Source of the DNA: Novosphingobium sp.
Lineage (GTDB): Bacteria > Pseudomonadota > Alphaproteobacteria > Sphingomonadales > Sphingomonadaceae
Assembly: GCF_027486195.1 (NCBI RefSeq)
Contig: NZ_JAIXPP010000118.1
Location: 1 to 64,000 of the forward strand
Length of the DNA stretch: 64,000 nucleotides
Reading direction: 5' to 3'
Below the pieces are notes generated by a model. The model saw only the letters and a list, made by a program, of their open reading frames with translations, was not told the DNA's origin and ran no database searches. The translations under genes and the position numbers were made by a program. This document shows, piece after piece, positions 1 to 7,575 of the stretch. Every line of letters starts with the position of its first letter. Positions within the stretch are counted from its first letter, which is position 1.

Positions 1-128
1 CCTCCGACCTGCTCACCAGCAATACGGACAGTACCAAGACGCACCCCAACGACCTCGGTCACGAGGTGCTGGCATCCTACTTCAACAACGTGATCCGCTC
101 CGTCGTTCTGCGGTCGAACTCCATCTAA
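1..128 (+). CDS. SGNH/GDSL-type hydrolase, C-terminal end only (partial)
   Basis: The reading frame is open from base 3 to a TAA at 126-128. It encodes about 41 residues that include HPNDLGH, the pattern around the catalytic Asp/His of SGNH (GDSL) esterases. The gene starts before the window, so size, active-site serine and any signal peptide cannot be seen. It lies 11 bases upstream of the next gene in the same direction and is probably a prophage accessory gene such as an esterase acting on surface polysaccharide. The family call rests on one short motif. Confidence 0.45.
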   Translation, partial: SDLLTSNTDSTKTHPNDLGHEVLASYFNNVIRSVVLRSNSI

Positions 129-139
129 AGGACACGAAC

Positions 140-898
140 ATGCCCGGTCTTCAGATCAAGATTCCCGGCTCTGGCTCTGCTTTCGCAGGATCAGCCCTTG
201 GCCGTCTGTTCATCCCGCCTGACTTCAACAATTCGCTCTATGCGGGCTACCTGTTCGGCACGGACTATGGTGCCAAAGCTGGTCTCAACGACATCACCGG
301 CTACTCCCGCACTGCGACGCTCGCGTCGGGCGCGATTGGGGCCAAGGGCATCCAGTGCGGCGCTGGCGTTTCGGTCAATCTGCCGTTCCTCGATACCGAC
401 CTGTTCAACACCAACGGCGAGGCGACACAGATCGTGATCGCAAGGCTTCCCGCTACGCCGCCGCAGACCCTTCTCTCAGGCTCCTATGCCGCTGCAGCGG
501 GCGGGCGGTTCCTGCTGGTCAACTCCACCGGGACTGGTGCCGCAAGCGCATGGACGAAGGGTGACGCTTCGACGATCAATACCACGACCGGAGCCGATTC
601 GGGCGTGAGCACCGTCGCACGCATGTACGCCTCGGCGCATACACGTACGTCGGCCTTTGCGTACGTAGCCGGCACCGGGCGCTCGAACCTGGTCAACACC
701 GCGACCGGGGCTTCGAACGGCGCGCTGACGGGCCGTCAGATCAGGCTCGGCGACCAATTCGCCGATGGCACCTTCAACAACGGCGCACCGCTGATCCATG
801 GCGCGCTCTACTACAACCGTGCGCTTACGGAGGCCAACCTCGACAGTGTGCGGGCATGGTGGACCGCGATCCTTGCCGGCTACAGCGTGCCGCTGTGA
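140..898 (+). CDS. Putative LamG/concanavalin-like prophage protein
   Basis: This 252-residue protein has no signal peptide and is rich in Gly, Ala, Thr and Asn, as secreted or virion beta-sandwich proteins often are. The C-terminal stretch (IHGALYYNRALTEANLD, about residues 218-235) matches the typical end of LamG/concanavalin-A-like jelly-roll domains, where a strand is followed by a helix carrying 'RAL..A'. It follows the SGNH-hydrolase fragment, so the pair may form a surface-binding or virion-decoration module. Its function is not established. Confidence 0.6.
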   Translation: MPGLQIKIPGSGSAFAGSALGRLFIPPDFNNSLYAGYLFGTDYGAKAGLNDITGYSRTATLASGAIGAKGIQCGAGVSVNLPFLDTDLFNTNGEATQIVIARLPATPPQTLLSGSYAAAAGGRFLLVNSTGTGAASAWTKGDASTINTTTGADSGVSTVARMYASAHTRTSAFAYVAGTGRSNLVNTATGASNGALTGRQIRLGDQFADGTFNNGAPLIHGALYYNRALTEANLDSVRAWWTAILAGYSVPL

Positions 899-933
899 TC
901 GCACGCGCAAATCCTGATGGGAAAGCTTTGACC

Positions 934-987
934 ATGAGCACCCTTCTTCTCGGCATGCGCCTCACCACGCGGAATGCGTTCAGCTGA
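934..987 (+). CDS. Tiny ORF (17 aa) before the holin-like gene
   Basis: An ATG at 934 opens a 17-codon frame (MSTLLLGMRLTTRNAFS) whose TGA overlaps the next ATG by one base (TGATG at 985-989), an arrangement typical of translational coupling. A weak purine stretch (GATGGGAAAG) lies upstream. It could be a leader peptide setting translation of the membrane protein, or chance. No family is recognised. Confidence 0.25.
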   Translation: MSTLLLGMRLTTRNAFS

Positions 988-1406
988 TGCTTCATCCAAT
1001 TTCCTTCGGAAAGTTCTCGGCGGCCTGGTTGTCAGCACTGACGGTTACGTCCGTGGCGGATCCTGCTCCCAGACTTGCGGACGCGTACGTCATCCCGATG
1101 GGCGGTGTCGCCGTGCCGCTGGCGACGTGCGCACTCGGCGCACTCGGTGTTGCCCTGGCGCGGCCGCTGGCGCGGAGACAGGAAAACACGTTGCCGCTGC
1201 CGCTATTTCTCGTCGTTTCCGCGATCATGCTGCTGACCGTCGAGATCTGGATCATCGACAGCCGGCCGCCAGCGCTCTTCGCGTTCGTCATCGCGATCGG
1301 GCTGGGTTTCTCCGGTTTCTCGCTCATCGAGCTCGTGGGCAACCAAGTGCGCGAGTTTGCCGCGCGGCTGATCACATCGTTTACCAACAAGGACCGCACA
1401 CCATGA
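987..1406 (+). CDS. Membrane protein, candidate phage holin
   Basis: This 139-residue protein has three hydrophobic segments, roughly residues 37-60, 70-88 and 96-115, then a short charged C-terminus. Size and topology fit a three-helix holin that permeabilises the inner membrane at lysis, and its place in the block that leads to the spanin pair supports this. The stop overlaps the next ATG (ATGA). No endolysin is visible here and it may lie upstream. A different phage membrane protein is possible. Confidence 0.6.
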   Translation: MLHPISFGKFSAAWLSALTVTSVADPAPRLADAYVIPMGGVAVPLATCALGALGVALARPLARRQENTLPLPLFLVVSAIMLLTVEIWIIDSRPPALFAFVIAIGLGFSGFSLIELVGNQVREFAARLITSFTNKDRTP

Positions 1407-1774
1407 GCGAAAGCTGGCTTGAGCTGGCCATCATCGGCTTCATCATCGCGGGCATCGCGGTCGCCATTTTCAAAGGCGGTGCGGCCAACCCGGAAACGAC
1501 CGGATCACTCGGCAGGCAGGTCCGCGATGTGAAGACCAAGGTCGGCATCCTGACCGGCAAGGTCGACGAAATCGAGCGCCAGGTTGTCGGCCTCGAGAGC
1601 TCTTCGGCCAAGACGTTCGACCTGCAGCGAATGGAAAGGGACGTGGGTGAGCTGAAGCGCGAGGTGGGCAACCTGCGCGAGAGCGTCGCGGCCCAGCATG
1701 CCGATATCGAGCACACGCGCCGCCAGGTGGACCGGCTCTACGACTTCATCGTTGAAAGGGGCATGAGCAAGTGA
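1403..1774 (+). CDS. DUF2730-like phage protein (one TM helix plus coiled coil)
   Basis: The ATG at 1403 overlaps the previous stop, giving 123 residues. Residues 5-24 are a strong transmembrane helix; residues 40-115 are heptad-like and charged, predicting a long coiled coil. This layout and position match DUF2730 proteins of Mu-like phages, whose role is unknown. It overlaps the next gene as GTGA. The upstream reading-frame extension is rejected because it would run through the whole holin gene. Confidence 0.7.
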   Translation: MSESWLELAIIGFIIAGIAVAIFKGGAANPETTGSLGRQVRDVKTKVGILTGKVDEIERQVVGLESSSAKTFDLQRMERDVGELKREVGNLRESVAAQHADIEHTRRQVDRLYDFIVERGMSK

Positions 1775-2082
1775 GCATCTCCCAGGACTTCTCGGCCGTG
1801 CACGATGGCCATGTCCGCCTGGCAATCCTGCGCTTGCTGGATGAGCAGCCGGGCTACTGTGCGAATGACAGCGTGCTTCACGACGCCGTGAATGCCGTCG
1901 GCCTCAATGCTACCCGCTCGCAGATCCGTGGCCATATCGAATGGCTGCAGGAACAGCGGCTGGTGAAGTACCAGGCAGCGGGGAGCGGGCTGCTCGTGGT
2001 GACGCTGTCCGAGCGCGGCAGCGATGTTGCCAACGGGCGTTCGGTCATTGCGGGCGTGCAGCGCCCCAGCCCGAGCCGCTGA
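1771..2082 (+). CDS. Winged-helix-like phage protein (Mu late-region family)
   Basis: A 103-residue protein starting at GTG 1771. The N-terminus reads HVRLAILRLLDEQPGYCAND, followed by helices and a beta-wing-like end (LVKYQAAGSGLLVVTLSERG), the pattern of a small winged-helix protein. Mu-like prophages have a family like this (VpaChn25_0724-type) between DUF2730 and the small terminase. Its role is unknown; DNA binding in packaging or late regulation is plausible. Confidence 0.65.
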   Translation: MSISQDFSAVHDGHVRLAILRLLDEQPGYCANDSVLHDAVNAVGLNATRSQIRGHIEWLQEQRLVKYQAAGSGLLVVTLSERGSDVANGRSVIAGVQRPSPSR

Positions 2083-2092
2083 GGCGCCGCGC

Positions 2093-2680
2093 ATGGTCAT
2101 GTCTCCCGCCGCTGCCAAGGCGCGCCGCAAGCGGACGCCTTCGACGATCGACCGGCTCGATCCGGAGATCCGCGAGCTGATCAGCAAGCTGCGGATCGAT
2201 CAGGGCTGGACGATCGATGAGATCCGCGAGCAGCTGGTGAAGCTTGGCCAAGGCCATGTCAGCCGCTCGGCGCTGGGGCGGCATGTCCGGTCGATCGAGG
2301 ATGTCAGCGCGGACCTGCGCGAGACGCGGATCTATGCCGAGGCCATCGCGAAAGAGGCGGGCAATGCGGATCAGAGCAAGATGCTCGATCTCAATTCGCA
2401 GCTGCTGCAGGCGAACATGTTCAAGCTGATGCTGGCGGCCAAGGACGGCGAAGGCATCCAGCTGGGGCCGAAGGATGCCAAGGACTTCGCCGACGCGCTG
2501 CGCTCGATCGCGCTGACCCGCAAGACGGACATGGACCTGATCGAGAAGGCCGAGAAGCGCGCGGCCGAGAGGGCGACGAAAGAGGCGGCTGAGAAGGCTG
2601 TCAGCGCCGCCCGGACCAAGGGCCTGTCGCGCGATACCGTCGAGGCGATCCGCTACGCCGTGCTGGGGAGTGATGGGTGA
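2093..2680 (+). CDS. DUF3486 protein, Mu gp27-like small terminase
   Basis: The protein starts at ATG 2093 (or ATG 2099) and has about 195 residues. After a basic N-terminus comes the DUF3486 signature: STIDRLDPEIRELI, then a helix-turn-helix-like region with VSRSALGRHVRS. The C-terminus is a long helix rich in Ala, Lys and Glu. It binds phage DNA to start packaging with the large terminase about 1 kb downstream. An earlier start at 2024 is unlikely because it would overlap the previous gene. The stop overlaps the next ATG (ATGA at 2680). Confidence 0.85.
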   Translation: MVMSPAAAKARRKRTPSTIDRLDPEIRELISKLRIDQGWTIDEIREQLVKLGQGHVSRSALGRHVRSIEDVSADLRETRIYAEAIAKEAGNADQSKMLDLNSQLLQANMFKLMLAAKDGEGIQLGPKDAKDFADALRSIALTRKTDMDLIEKAEKRAAERATKEAAEKAVSAARTKGLSRDTVEAIRYAVLGSDG

Positions 2681-2958
2681 TGGCCCGCAAACCTTCCCAG
2701 AAGCTCGTGCGCTTCAAAATGGCGGCGGACGAGGAGATCGTGAGCTTGCTCAAGCAGCTGGCTCCGGTGGGCGACGACGCGGTTCTGTCCAGCCTGATCG
2801 GGTGGCGCGATGGGCGCGGCAATCCGCGCCGTGCGCGCGGCGTCTACGACAACGGTTGGATGGTAGAACTCTTCTTCACCCAACCCCGTGACGGGAAAAT
2901 CAGGCTTTCTTCCTACCGGGTGAACTGGCGCGGCGAGATCAAAGGCAAGGCTGCATGA
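2680..2958 (+). CDS. Hypothetical phage protein (92 aa)
   Basis: Starts at ATG 2680, overlapping the previous stop, and overlaps the following ATG at 2955. The protein is basic, with an N-terminal helix then aromatic beta-strand-like segments (NGWMVELFF, IRLSSYRVNW). No family is recognised. It sits between small terminase and spanin genes and is probably an accessory packaging or lysis-region gene. Confidence 0.6.
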   Translation: MARKPSQKLVRFKMAADEEIVSLLKQLAPVGDDAVLSSLIGWRDGRGNPRRARGVYDNGWMVELFFTQPRDGKIRLSSYRVNWRGEIKGKAA

Positions 2959-3260
2959 TCGATCCCGACTGCACCGATTGCGTCCACCTGCAGGGCAAGG
3001 TCCAGTGCGGCCGCCCTGTGGCCAGCAACTGGAACCCGGCGCGTAACCAGCGTCGGTCGCGCGTCGCAACGTTGATCGCGATGGAGCGCACCGATCGCAA
3101 GGTGCTGGGCAGCAAGCGCGTGCGCTGCGGCACCGCCGGCATCTACTTCGAGCCGAAGGTCCCGCCGATCGGCGGCAAGTCCGGCACGGTCATCATCGAC
3201 GAAGCGGCTAGGTTCGCGCGTGTCCACGACACCAAAGGCGACGGGGACGACGGAGCGTGA
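2955..3260 (+). CDS. Hypothetical small Cys-containing phage protein
   Basis: A 101-residue protein whose N-terminus has C-x2-C (CTDC) followed by a third and a fourth cysteine further on, a spacing that could hold a metal ion. It is basic in the middle and ends with an acidic tail. It overlaps both neighbours (ATGA and GTGA junctions). No family is recognised; its function is unknown. Confidence 0.55.
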   Translation: MIDPDCTDCVHLQGKVQCGRPVASNWNPARNQRRSRVATLIAMERTDRKVLGSKRVRCGTAGIYFEPKVPPIGGKSGTVIIDEAARFARVHDTKGDGDDGA

Positions 3261-3601
3261 GGGCCAGCTTCATCGCCTTCGCTTCGCGCAATGCCCGTCT
3301 GCTGATCGGGCTGGGCATCGTGCTGCTGCTTATGTGGGGCCTGCAGCGCTGGGTCGCGGGCGCTGTCGCGGAGGATCGCCTGCAATCCGAAGTCGCCGCG
3401 CGCCGGGCGGACAGCGCGGCGGATGACCGCGCCGGCACCGTTGCCGCCACACAGGCCGCCCAGATCGAACAGGAGAACCGCGATGCGAGGGAAGCTGCTG
3501 CCGGGTCTGATGATCCTCTCAAGTCTGTCACTGATCGGCTGCGCGCCCAAAAGGCTGGAGATCGCCGCGCCGCCCGCCCAGCTGCTGACTTGCGCCGATG
3601 A
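3257..3601 (+). CDS. Rz-like inner-membrane spanin
   Basis: Starts at GTG 3257 (GTGA overlap). Of 114 residues, 14-35 form one transmembrane helix with a cytoplasmic N-terminus and periplasmic C-terminus, and residues 40-75 are helical and charged. This is the topology of an i-spanin, which fuses inner and outer membranes at the last step of lysis with the lipoprotein partner. That partner is encoded inside the 3' part of this gene in another frame (from 3483), the usual Rz/Rz1 nesting. Sequence similarity to lambda Rz is not evident; topology and nesting are the evidence. Confidence 0.65.
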   Translation: MRASFIAFASRNARLLIGLGIVLLLMWGLQRWVAGAVAEDRLQSEVAARRADSAADDRAGTVAATQAAQIEQENRDAREAAAGSDDPLKSVTDRLRAQKAGDRRAARPAADLRR

Positions 3602-3752
3602 GCCGCTCGCCCCCGACCTGCCCGGCCGCGATCAGCAGTCCACGCGTGACGCGTTGATGATCGAATACACGCTCGCCCTGCGCTCTGCGTGGGGATCTTG
3701 CCATGCGGCTGTGGACGGCGTGCGCGCCTGGGCGGAGGCAGTGCGCAAGTGA
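3483..3752 (+). CDS. Rz1-like outer-membrane spanin lipoprotein
   Basis: The ATG at 3483 begins a lipoprotein signal: basic MRGK, a hydrophobic core, then the lipobox LIGC with the lipidated Cys at about residue 20. The mature part is short and rich in Pro and Ala, as in o-spanins. It overlaps the i-spanin gene by 119 bases in another frame and overlaps the terminase start (GTGA at 3749-3752). It should sit in the outer membrane and pair with the i-spanin across the periplasm. Confidence 0.7.
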   Translation: MRGKLLPGLMILSSLSLIGCAPKRLEIAAPPAQLLTCADEPLAPDLPGRDQQSTRDALMIEYTLALRSAWGSCHAAVDGVRAWAEAVRK

Positions 3753-5305
3753 AGCTTTCCCCCGAAGACCAGGCGAAACGCGATGCGCTGATCCGGGCGC
3801 GCGAGATCCAGGGCGATCGCGCGGCTTCGGAAAGCGCGATCATGCGCCTGCCGAAGGGGGACCTGCTGCTCGGCTACCAGCAGCGCGCGGTGAACATGCT
3901 GTTCGCCGGGACCGCGCTGCTGGTGATCGAGAAGTCGCGCCGCATCGGGCTCACCTGGGGAATGGGCGCCTATGCCGCGCTCAAGGCCGCGAGCTCGGTC
4001 GAGGCTGGCGGCCAGAACGTCTGGTACATGGGCTACGACAAGGACATGACCCTCGAGTTCATCGAGGTTTGCGCCATGTGGGCCAGGGCGTTCGGCCACG
4101 TCGCCGGCGACGTCGAGGAAGAGGAAGTCCTCTACACCGACGACAACGGCAAGGAACAGGGCGTCAAGGCGTTCTCGATCCGCTTTGCTTCCGGCTTCCG
4201 GATTACCGCGCTTCCCAGCGTGCCGCGCGCGCTCCGCGGCAAACAGGGCATCGTCATCATTGACGAGGCGGCGTTCCACAAGAACGTCAATGAGGTCATC
4301 AAGTCGGCCATGGCGCTGCTGATCTGGGGCGGCCAGGTCGTGGTGATTTCCACGCACGACGGCGTCTCTAACCCGTTCAACGTGCTTCTCGACGAGATCA
4401 AGGCGGGTAAGCGCAAGGGCGAAACGCTGAAGATCACTTTCAGCGATGCCATGCAGTCCGGCCTCTACGATCGGGTCAGCCTGGTCGCAAAGACCAAGGG
4501 CAACGAGCTGCCGCCCGCGGCCGAGTGGGAAGCCGACATCCGCGCCGCCTATGGCGACGATGCGGGCGAGGAACTCGACTGTGTTCCCAAGATGGGCTCC
4601 GGCTCGCTGATCAGCCTCGAGGACATTCTTGCGGCCGAGCACGCCGACTGCGGCATCCCCGAGCTTTACCAGGGCGGGCTCTGCTACATGGGCCGCGACG
4701 TGGCGCGCCGGCGCGACGGACAGATCCAGATCGTGGGCGAGCTCCTGGGCGATGTGCTGTGGGAGCGAGACGGCTATCGCGAAGTTGGCCAGACATTCGC
4801 GCATCAGGACGCCTGGTTCGACGCGCGCTTTCAGGATCGCCGCATGGTGCAGGCGCGGGTCGACCAGACCGGCATGGGTGAAAAGGTCGTCGAGGATCAG
4901 ATCCGCAAGCACGGCGCGACACGCGTCGTGGGCGTGCTGCTGACCGGCCCCAATCGTGTGGACCTCGCCCTTGGCCTCGCCCGGCGCTTCCAGCAGCGCA
5001 AGATCCGCACGCGCATGGACCCTGTGACGCGCGCCGATCTGATGGCGATCAAAAAGATCGGGTCGGAAGAGTCGGGTGGCATCCGCATCGTCAACGACGG
5101 GACCGTCCACGCCGACGAATTCTGGGCCTATGCCCTGATGAGCCAGGCCTGCGACATGGCGGGCGCTCTGTACGAGTACCGCGGCATCAGCGTGGGTGGC
5201 CGCTTCGAGGGTGGGCCGAAGCGCGGCCAGCCCGGCTGGGTTCATCCCGACGATATCGGCCGCGAGATGCGCGGTACCCGCTTCGACATTCCGGGAGCTT
5301 GGTAA
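3749..5305 (+). CDS. Terminase large subunit (Mu gp28-like)
   Basis: 518 residues from GTG 3749. The ATPase motor is seen as a Walker-A-like segment EKSRRIGLTWG (about 61-71, the atypical Arg-rich form of Mu-type terminases) and Walker B GIVIIDEAAF (about 167-176). The C-terminal RNase-H-like nuclease begins near YMGRDVARRRDG (about 314), which carries the first acidic metal ligand. It packages prophage DNA by headful cutting. A longer start at 3689 would lie inside the spanin gene and is rejected. The stop overlaps the portal ATG. Confidence 0.92.
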   Translation: MKLSPEDQAKRDALIRAREIQGDRAASESAIMRLPKGDLLLGYQQRAVNMLFAGTALLVIEKSRRIGLTWGMGAYAALKAASSVEAGGQNVWYMGYDKDMTLEFIEVCAMWARAFGHVAGDVEEEEVLYTDDNGKEQGVKAFSIRFASGFRITALPSVPRALRGKQGIVIIDEAAFHKNVNEVIKSAMALLIWGGQVVVISTHDGVSNPFNVLLDEIKAGKRKGETLKITFSDAMQSGLYDRVSLVAKTKGNELPPAAEWEADIRAAYGDDAGEELDCVPKMGSGSLISLEDILAAEHADCGIPELYQGGLCYMGRDVARRRDGQIQIVGELLGDVLWERDGYREVGQTFAHQDAWFDARFQDRRMVQARVDQTGMGEKVVEDQIRKHGATRVVGVLLTGPNRVDLALGLARRFQQRKIRTRMDPVTRADLMAIKKIGSEESGGIRIVNDGTVHADEFWAYALMSQACDMAGALYEYRGISVGGRFEGGPKRGQPGWVHPDDIGREMRGTRFDIPGAW

Positions 5306-7011
5306 TGGCCAGTAATCCGCCGCCGCTGGTCGACCCGTACGGCCGGCCGCTCATCAGCGAGGCGCTCACGCGTGAGATCGCCGCACCTTCGCGCGCCTCG
5401 GTCCGGACGATCCAGTCCGGCCATCCGGCACAGGGCCTCGATCCGGGCAAGCTGGCGTCGATCCTGCGCGCGGCCGAGGACGGCAGCGCGATCGCGTACT
5501 TCGAGCTCGCCGAGGAAATGGAGGAGAAGGATCTCCACTATCTGTCGGTGCTGGGCACTCGCAAGCGTGCGGTATCGCAGCTGCCGATCGAGGTCGAGCC
5601 GGCAGACGACAGTCCCCAGGCCGCAGAGGATGCCAAGCTGGTCGAGGAATGGCTCGACCGCGATCTGCTCGAAAGCGAGCTGTTCGATATCCTGGACGCG
5701 ATCGGCAAGGGCGTGAGCACGGTCGAGCTGATCTGGCAGACGACGTCATCGATGTGGACGCCGCGGCTGCTCAAATGGCGCGATCCGCGCTGGTTCGAGT
5801 TCGACCGGGTAGACGGCGAGACCCTGCTGTTGCGCGGCGGCGAGCAAGGCATCGGCGAGTCCACGCCGCTGCCGGCAGCCAAGTTCATCACGCATTTCCA
5901 CCCTGCCAAGAGCGGCCTGCCGATCCGCAGCGGCCTCGCTCGCATCGCGGCCTGGGGCTACATGTTCAAGAACTTCGCGATCAAGGACTGGGTGACGTTC
6001 CTCGAGGCCTACGGGCATCCTATCCGGATCGGCAAATACGGACCGAATGAGAGCGAGGAAAACAAGAGGATCCTGGAGCGCGCACTCTACCAGCTGGGTT
6101 CTGATGCGGCAGCTGCGTTCCCTGAGACGATGTCGGTCGATTTCGTCGATCGCAAGGCTGGTACCGCGCCGAACGATCTCTGGCGCAGCCACGCCGAGTA
6201 CTTCGACCTGCAGATCAGCAAGGCCGTGCTTGGGCAGACCAACACCACGGACGCACAGTCCGGCGGGCTCGGATCCGGCCAGGCGAATGTGCACAACGAT
6301 GTGCGCGGCGACATCGAGCGCGCCGACGCCAAGCTGCTGGCTGCAACACTGAACCGCGACCTGGTCGTGCCCCTGGTCATGCTTAACCGCGGCATGCGCG
6401 ACAAGTATCCGCGCCTCAAGATCGGTCGCCCCGATCCGGTCGACGTCGACAGCATGGTCAAGTCTGCCAGCGCGCTGGCCGAAATGGGCGTGGAGATCGA
6501 TGCCGAGGAAGTGCGCGAGCGGGCTGGCCTTCCTGGCGGCAAACCGGGGGGTAAGATCCTCATGCCGAACGCCGGGACGAAACCCGATCCGGCACCCTCA
6601 GCAGATCGCCCGGCAGCGCCCTCAGGAGCGCCTGCAGGCGCTGACCCCGCCGGAAGTGGCGAAGGTGCGCTCTCAAGGCCTCTTAAACCGGCTGACAGGG
6701 CAACTGAAGCCGCACTGCAGAGTGCCACTGGCGGTGCTCGAGGTGGTGGAGCCGATCAGGGTAGCCGAGAGCCGGATGCCATTGCCCTCACGACTGAAGA
6801 AGCAATCGGCGACTGGGAGGCTTTGATCAACCCCCTGCTCGACCCGGTCGAGACGCTGATCGCGGACTGCGGCGATCTCGGCGAGTTGCAATCGCGCCTC
6901 GCTGAAGCGCTCGGCGAAATGGATGTCAGCGCCTTCGCAGATTTGCTTGCCAAGGGTCAGTTCGCTGCCCGCATCGCCGGGCTGGCAAGCCCACAGCCTG
7001 CGGGGGATTGA
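5305..7011 (+). CDS. Portal protein, DUF935 family (Mu gp29-like)
   Basis: 568 residues. The portal forms the dodecameric ring at the head vertex through which DNA enters and to which the tail attaches. DUF935 features include the acidic stretch FELAEEMEEKDLHYLSVLGT near residue 70, the conserved Trp-rich W..P..L.WRDPRWF region near 155, and the GQANVHNDVR-type helix near 330. Residues about 420-490 are Pro/Ala/Gly-rich and low in complexity, linking to a helical C-terminus. It follows the terminase with a TAATG overlap, as in Mu. Confidence 0.92.
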   Translation: MASNPPPLVDPYGRPLISEALTREIAAPSRASVRTIQSGHPAQGLDPGKLASILRAAEDGSAIAYFELAEEMEEKDLHYLSVLGTRKRAVSQLPIEVEPADDSPQAAEDAKLVEEWLDRDLLESELFDILDAIGKGVSTVELIWQTTSSMWTPRLLKWRDPRWFEFDRVDGETLLLRGGEQGIGESTPLPAAKFITHFHPAKSGLPIRSGLARIAAWGYMFKNFAIKDWVTFLEAYGHPIRIGKYGPNESEENKRILERALYQLGSDAAAAFPETMSVDFVDRKAGTAPNDLWRSHAEYFDLQISKAVLGQTNTTDAQSGGLGSGQANVHNDVRGDIERADAKLLAATLNRDLVVPLVMLNRGMRDKYPRLKIGRPDPVDVDSMVKSASALAEMGVEIDAEEVRERAGLPGGKPGGKILMPNAGTKPDPAPSADRPAAPSGAPAGADPAGSGEGALSRPLKPADRATEAALQSATGGARGGGADQGSREPDAIALTTEEAIGDWEALINPLLDPVETLIADCGDLGELQSRLAEALGEMDVSAFADLLAKGQFAARIAGLASPQPAGD

Positions 7012-7015
7012 GCTG

Positions 7016-7573
7016 GTGGGAGCTTCCAACCTGCGGCAGGCTGACTTTGATCTGGTCTTTGCTTTTGGGAGGTCGGAACCGGCAGCCTATCGCAACGCCT
7101 CGGGAGTATCTGCAACCGCTGCAGCGGATACGCCGCGCTTCGATTATGATGCCACACGGGCGGCGCGCGGACTGCTCGTCGGCGCCGGTGTTGAACTTGG
7201 CGGCGGCGATCGCGTCCAGCTCGAGCCGGAGATACTGCCGACCGCGCTTTTCGACTTCGTGACGCCGACAGCGTGCGATGCCACGGTGTTCCACTGTTTT
7301 GCGCCTGCCGTCGACAATGACGCGGACTGGCTGCCGGTTCGCCGCGCCTGGTACACCCGCAACGCCAAGGCGTGTGTCGATGCCATCGCAGCTCAGGCCG
7401 GCCATCATCTGGCGATGGGCGTGGTGGCCGGCTTTCGAACGAACGTGCTGGGGGTAGTCCAGTACCGCGGCTATGCTTGGACAGTCGCTGGCCTGTTGCT
7501 CGCCGGAGATGCGGTGATCGCCGACGCGCTCGGCAGGCCGCTGATCTCTAGCGGCGCGAGCAAGCGGAGATAG
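7016..7573 (+). CDS. Unassigned virion protein with a spike-fibre-like motif
   Basis: A 185-residue frame starting at GTG 7016, between portal and MuF genes where Mu has nothing. The segment TPRFDYDATRAARGLLVGAG (about 41-60) resembles the 'PRFDYDP...RGLLVE' motif found in phage head-spike and tail-fibre proteins. The rest is beta-rich with a C-terminal hydrophobic stretch. It may be a minor head or decoration protein. An in-frame extension to 6923 overlaps the portal gene and is unlikely. Confidence 0.6.
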   Translation: MGASNLRQADFDLVFAFGRSEPAAYRNASGVSATAAADTPRFDYDATRAARGLLVGAGVELGGGDRVQLEPEILPTALFDFVTPTACDATVFHCFAPAVDNDADWLPVRRAWYTRNAKACVDAIAAQAGHHLAMGVVAGFRTNVLGVVQYRGYAWTVAGLLLAGDAVIADALGRPLISSGASKRR

Positions 7574-7575
7574 GC

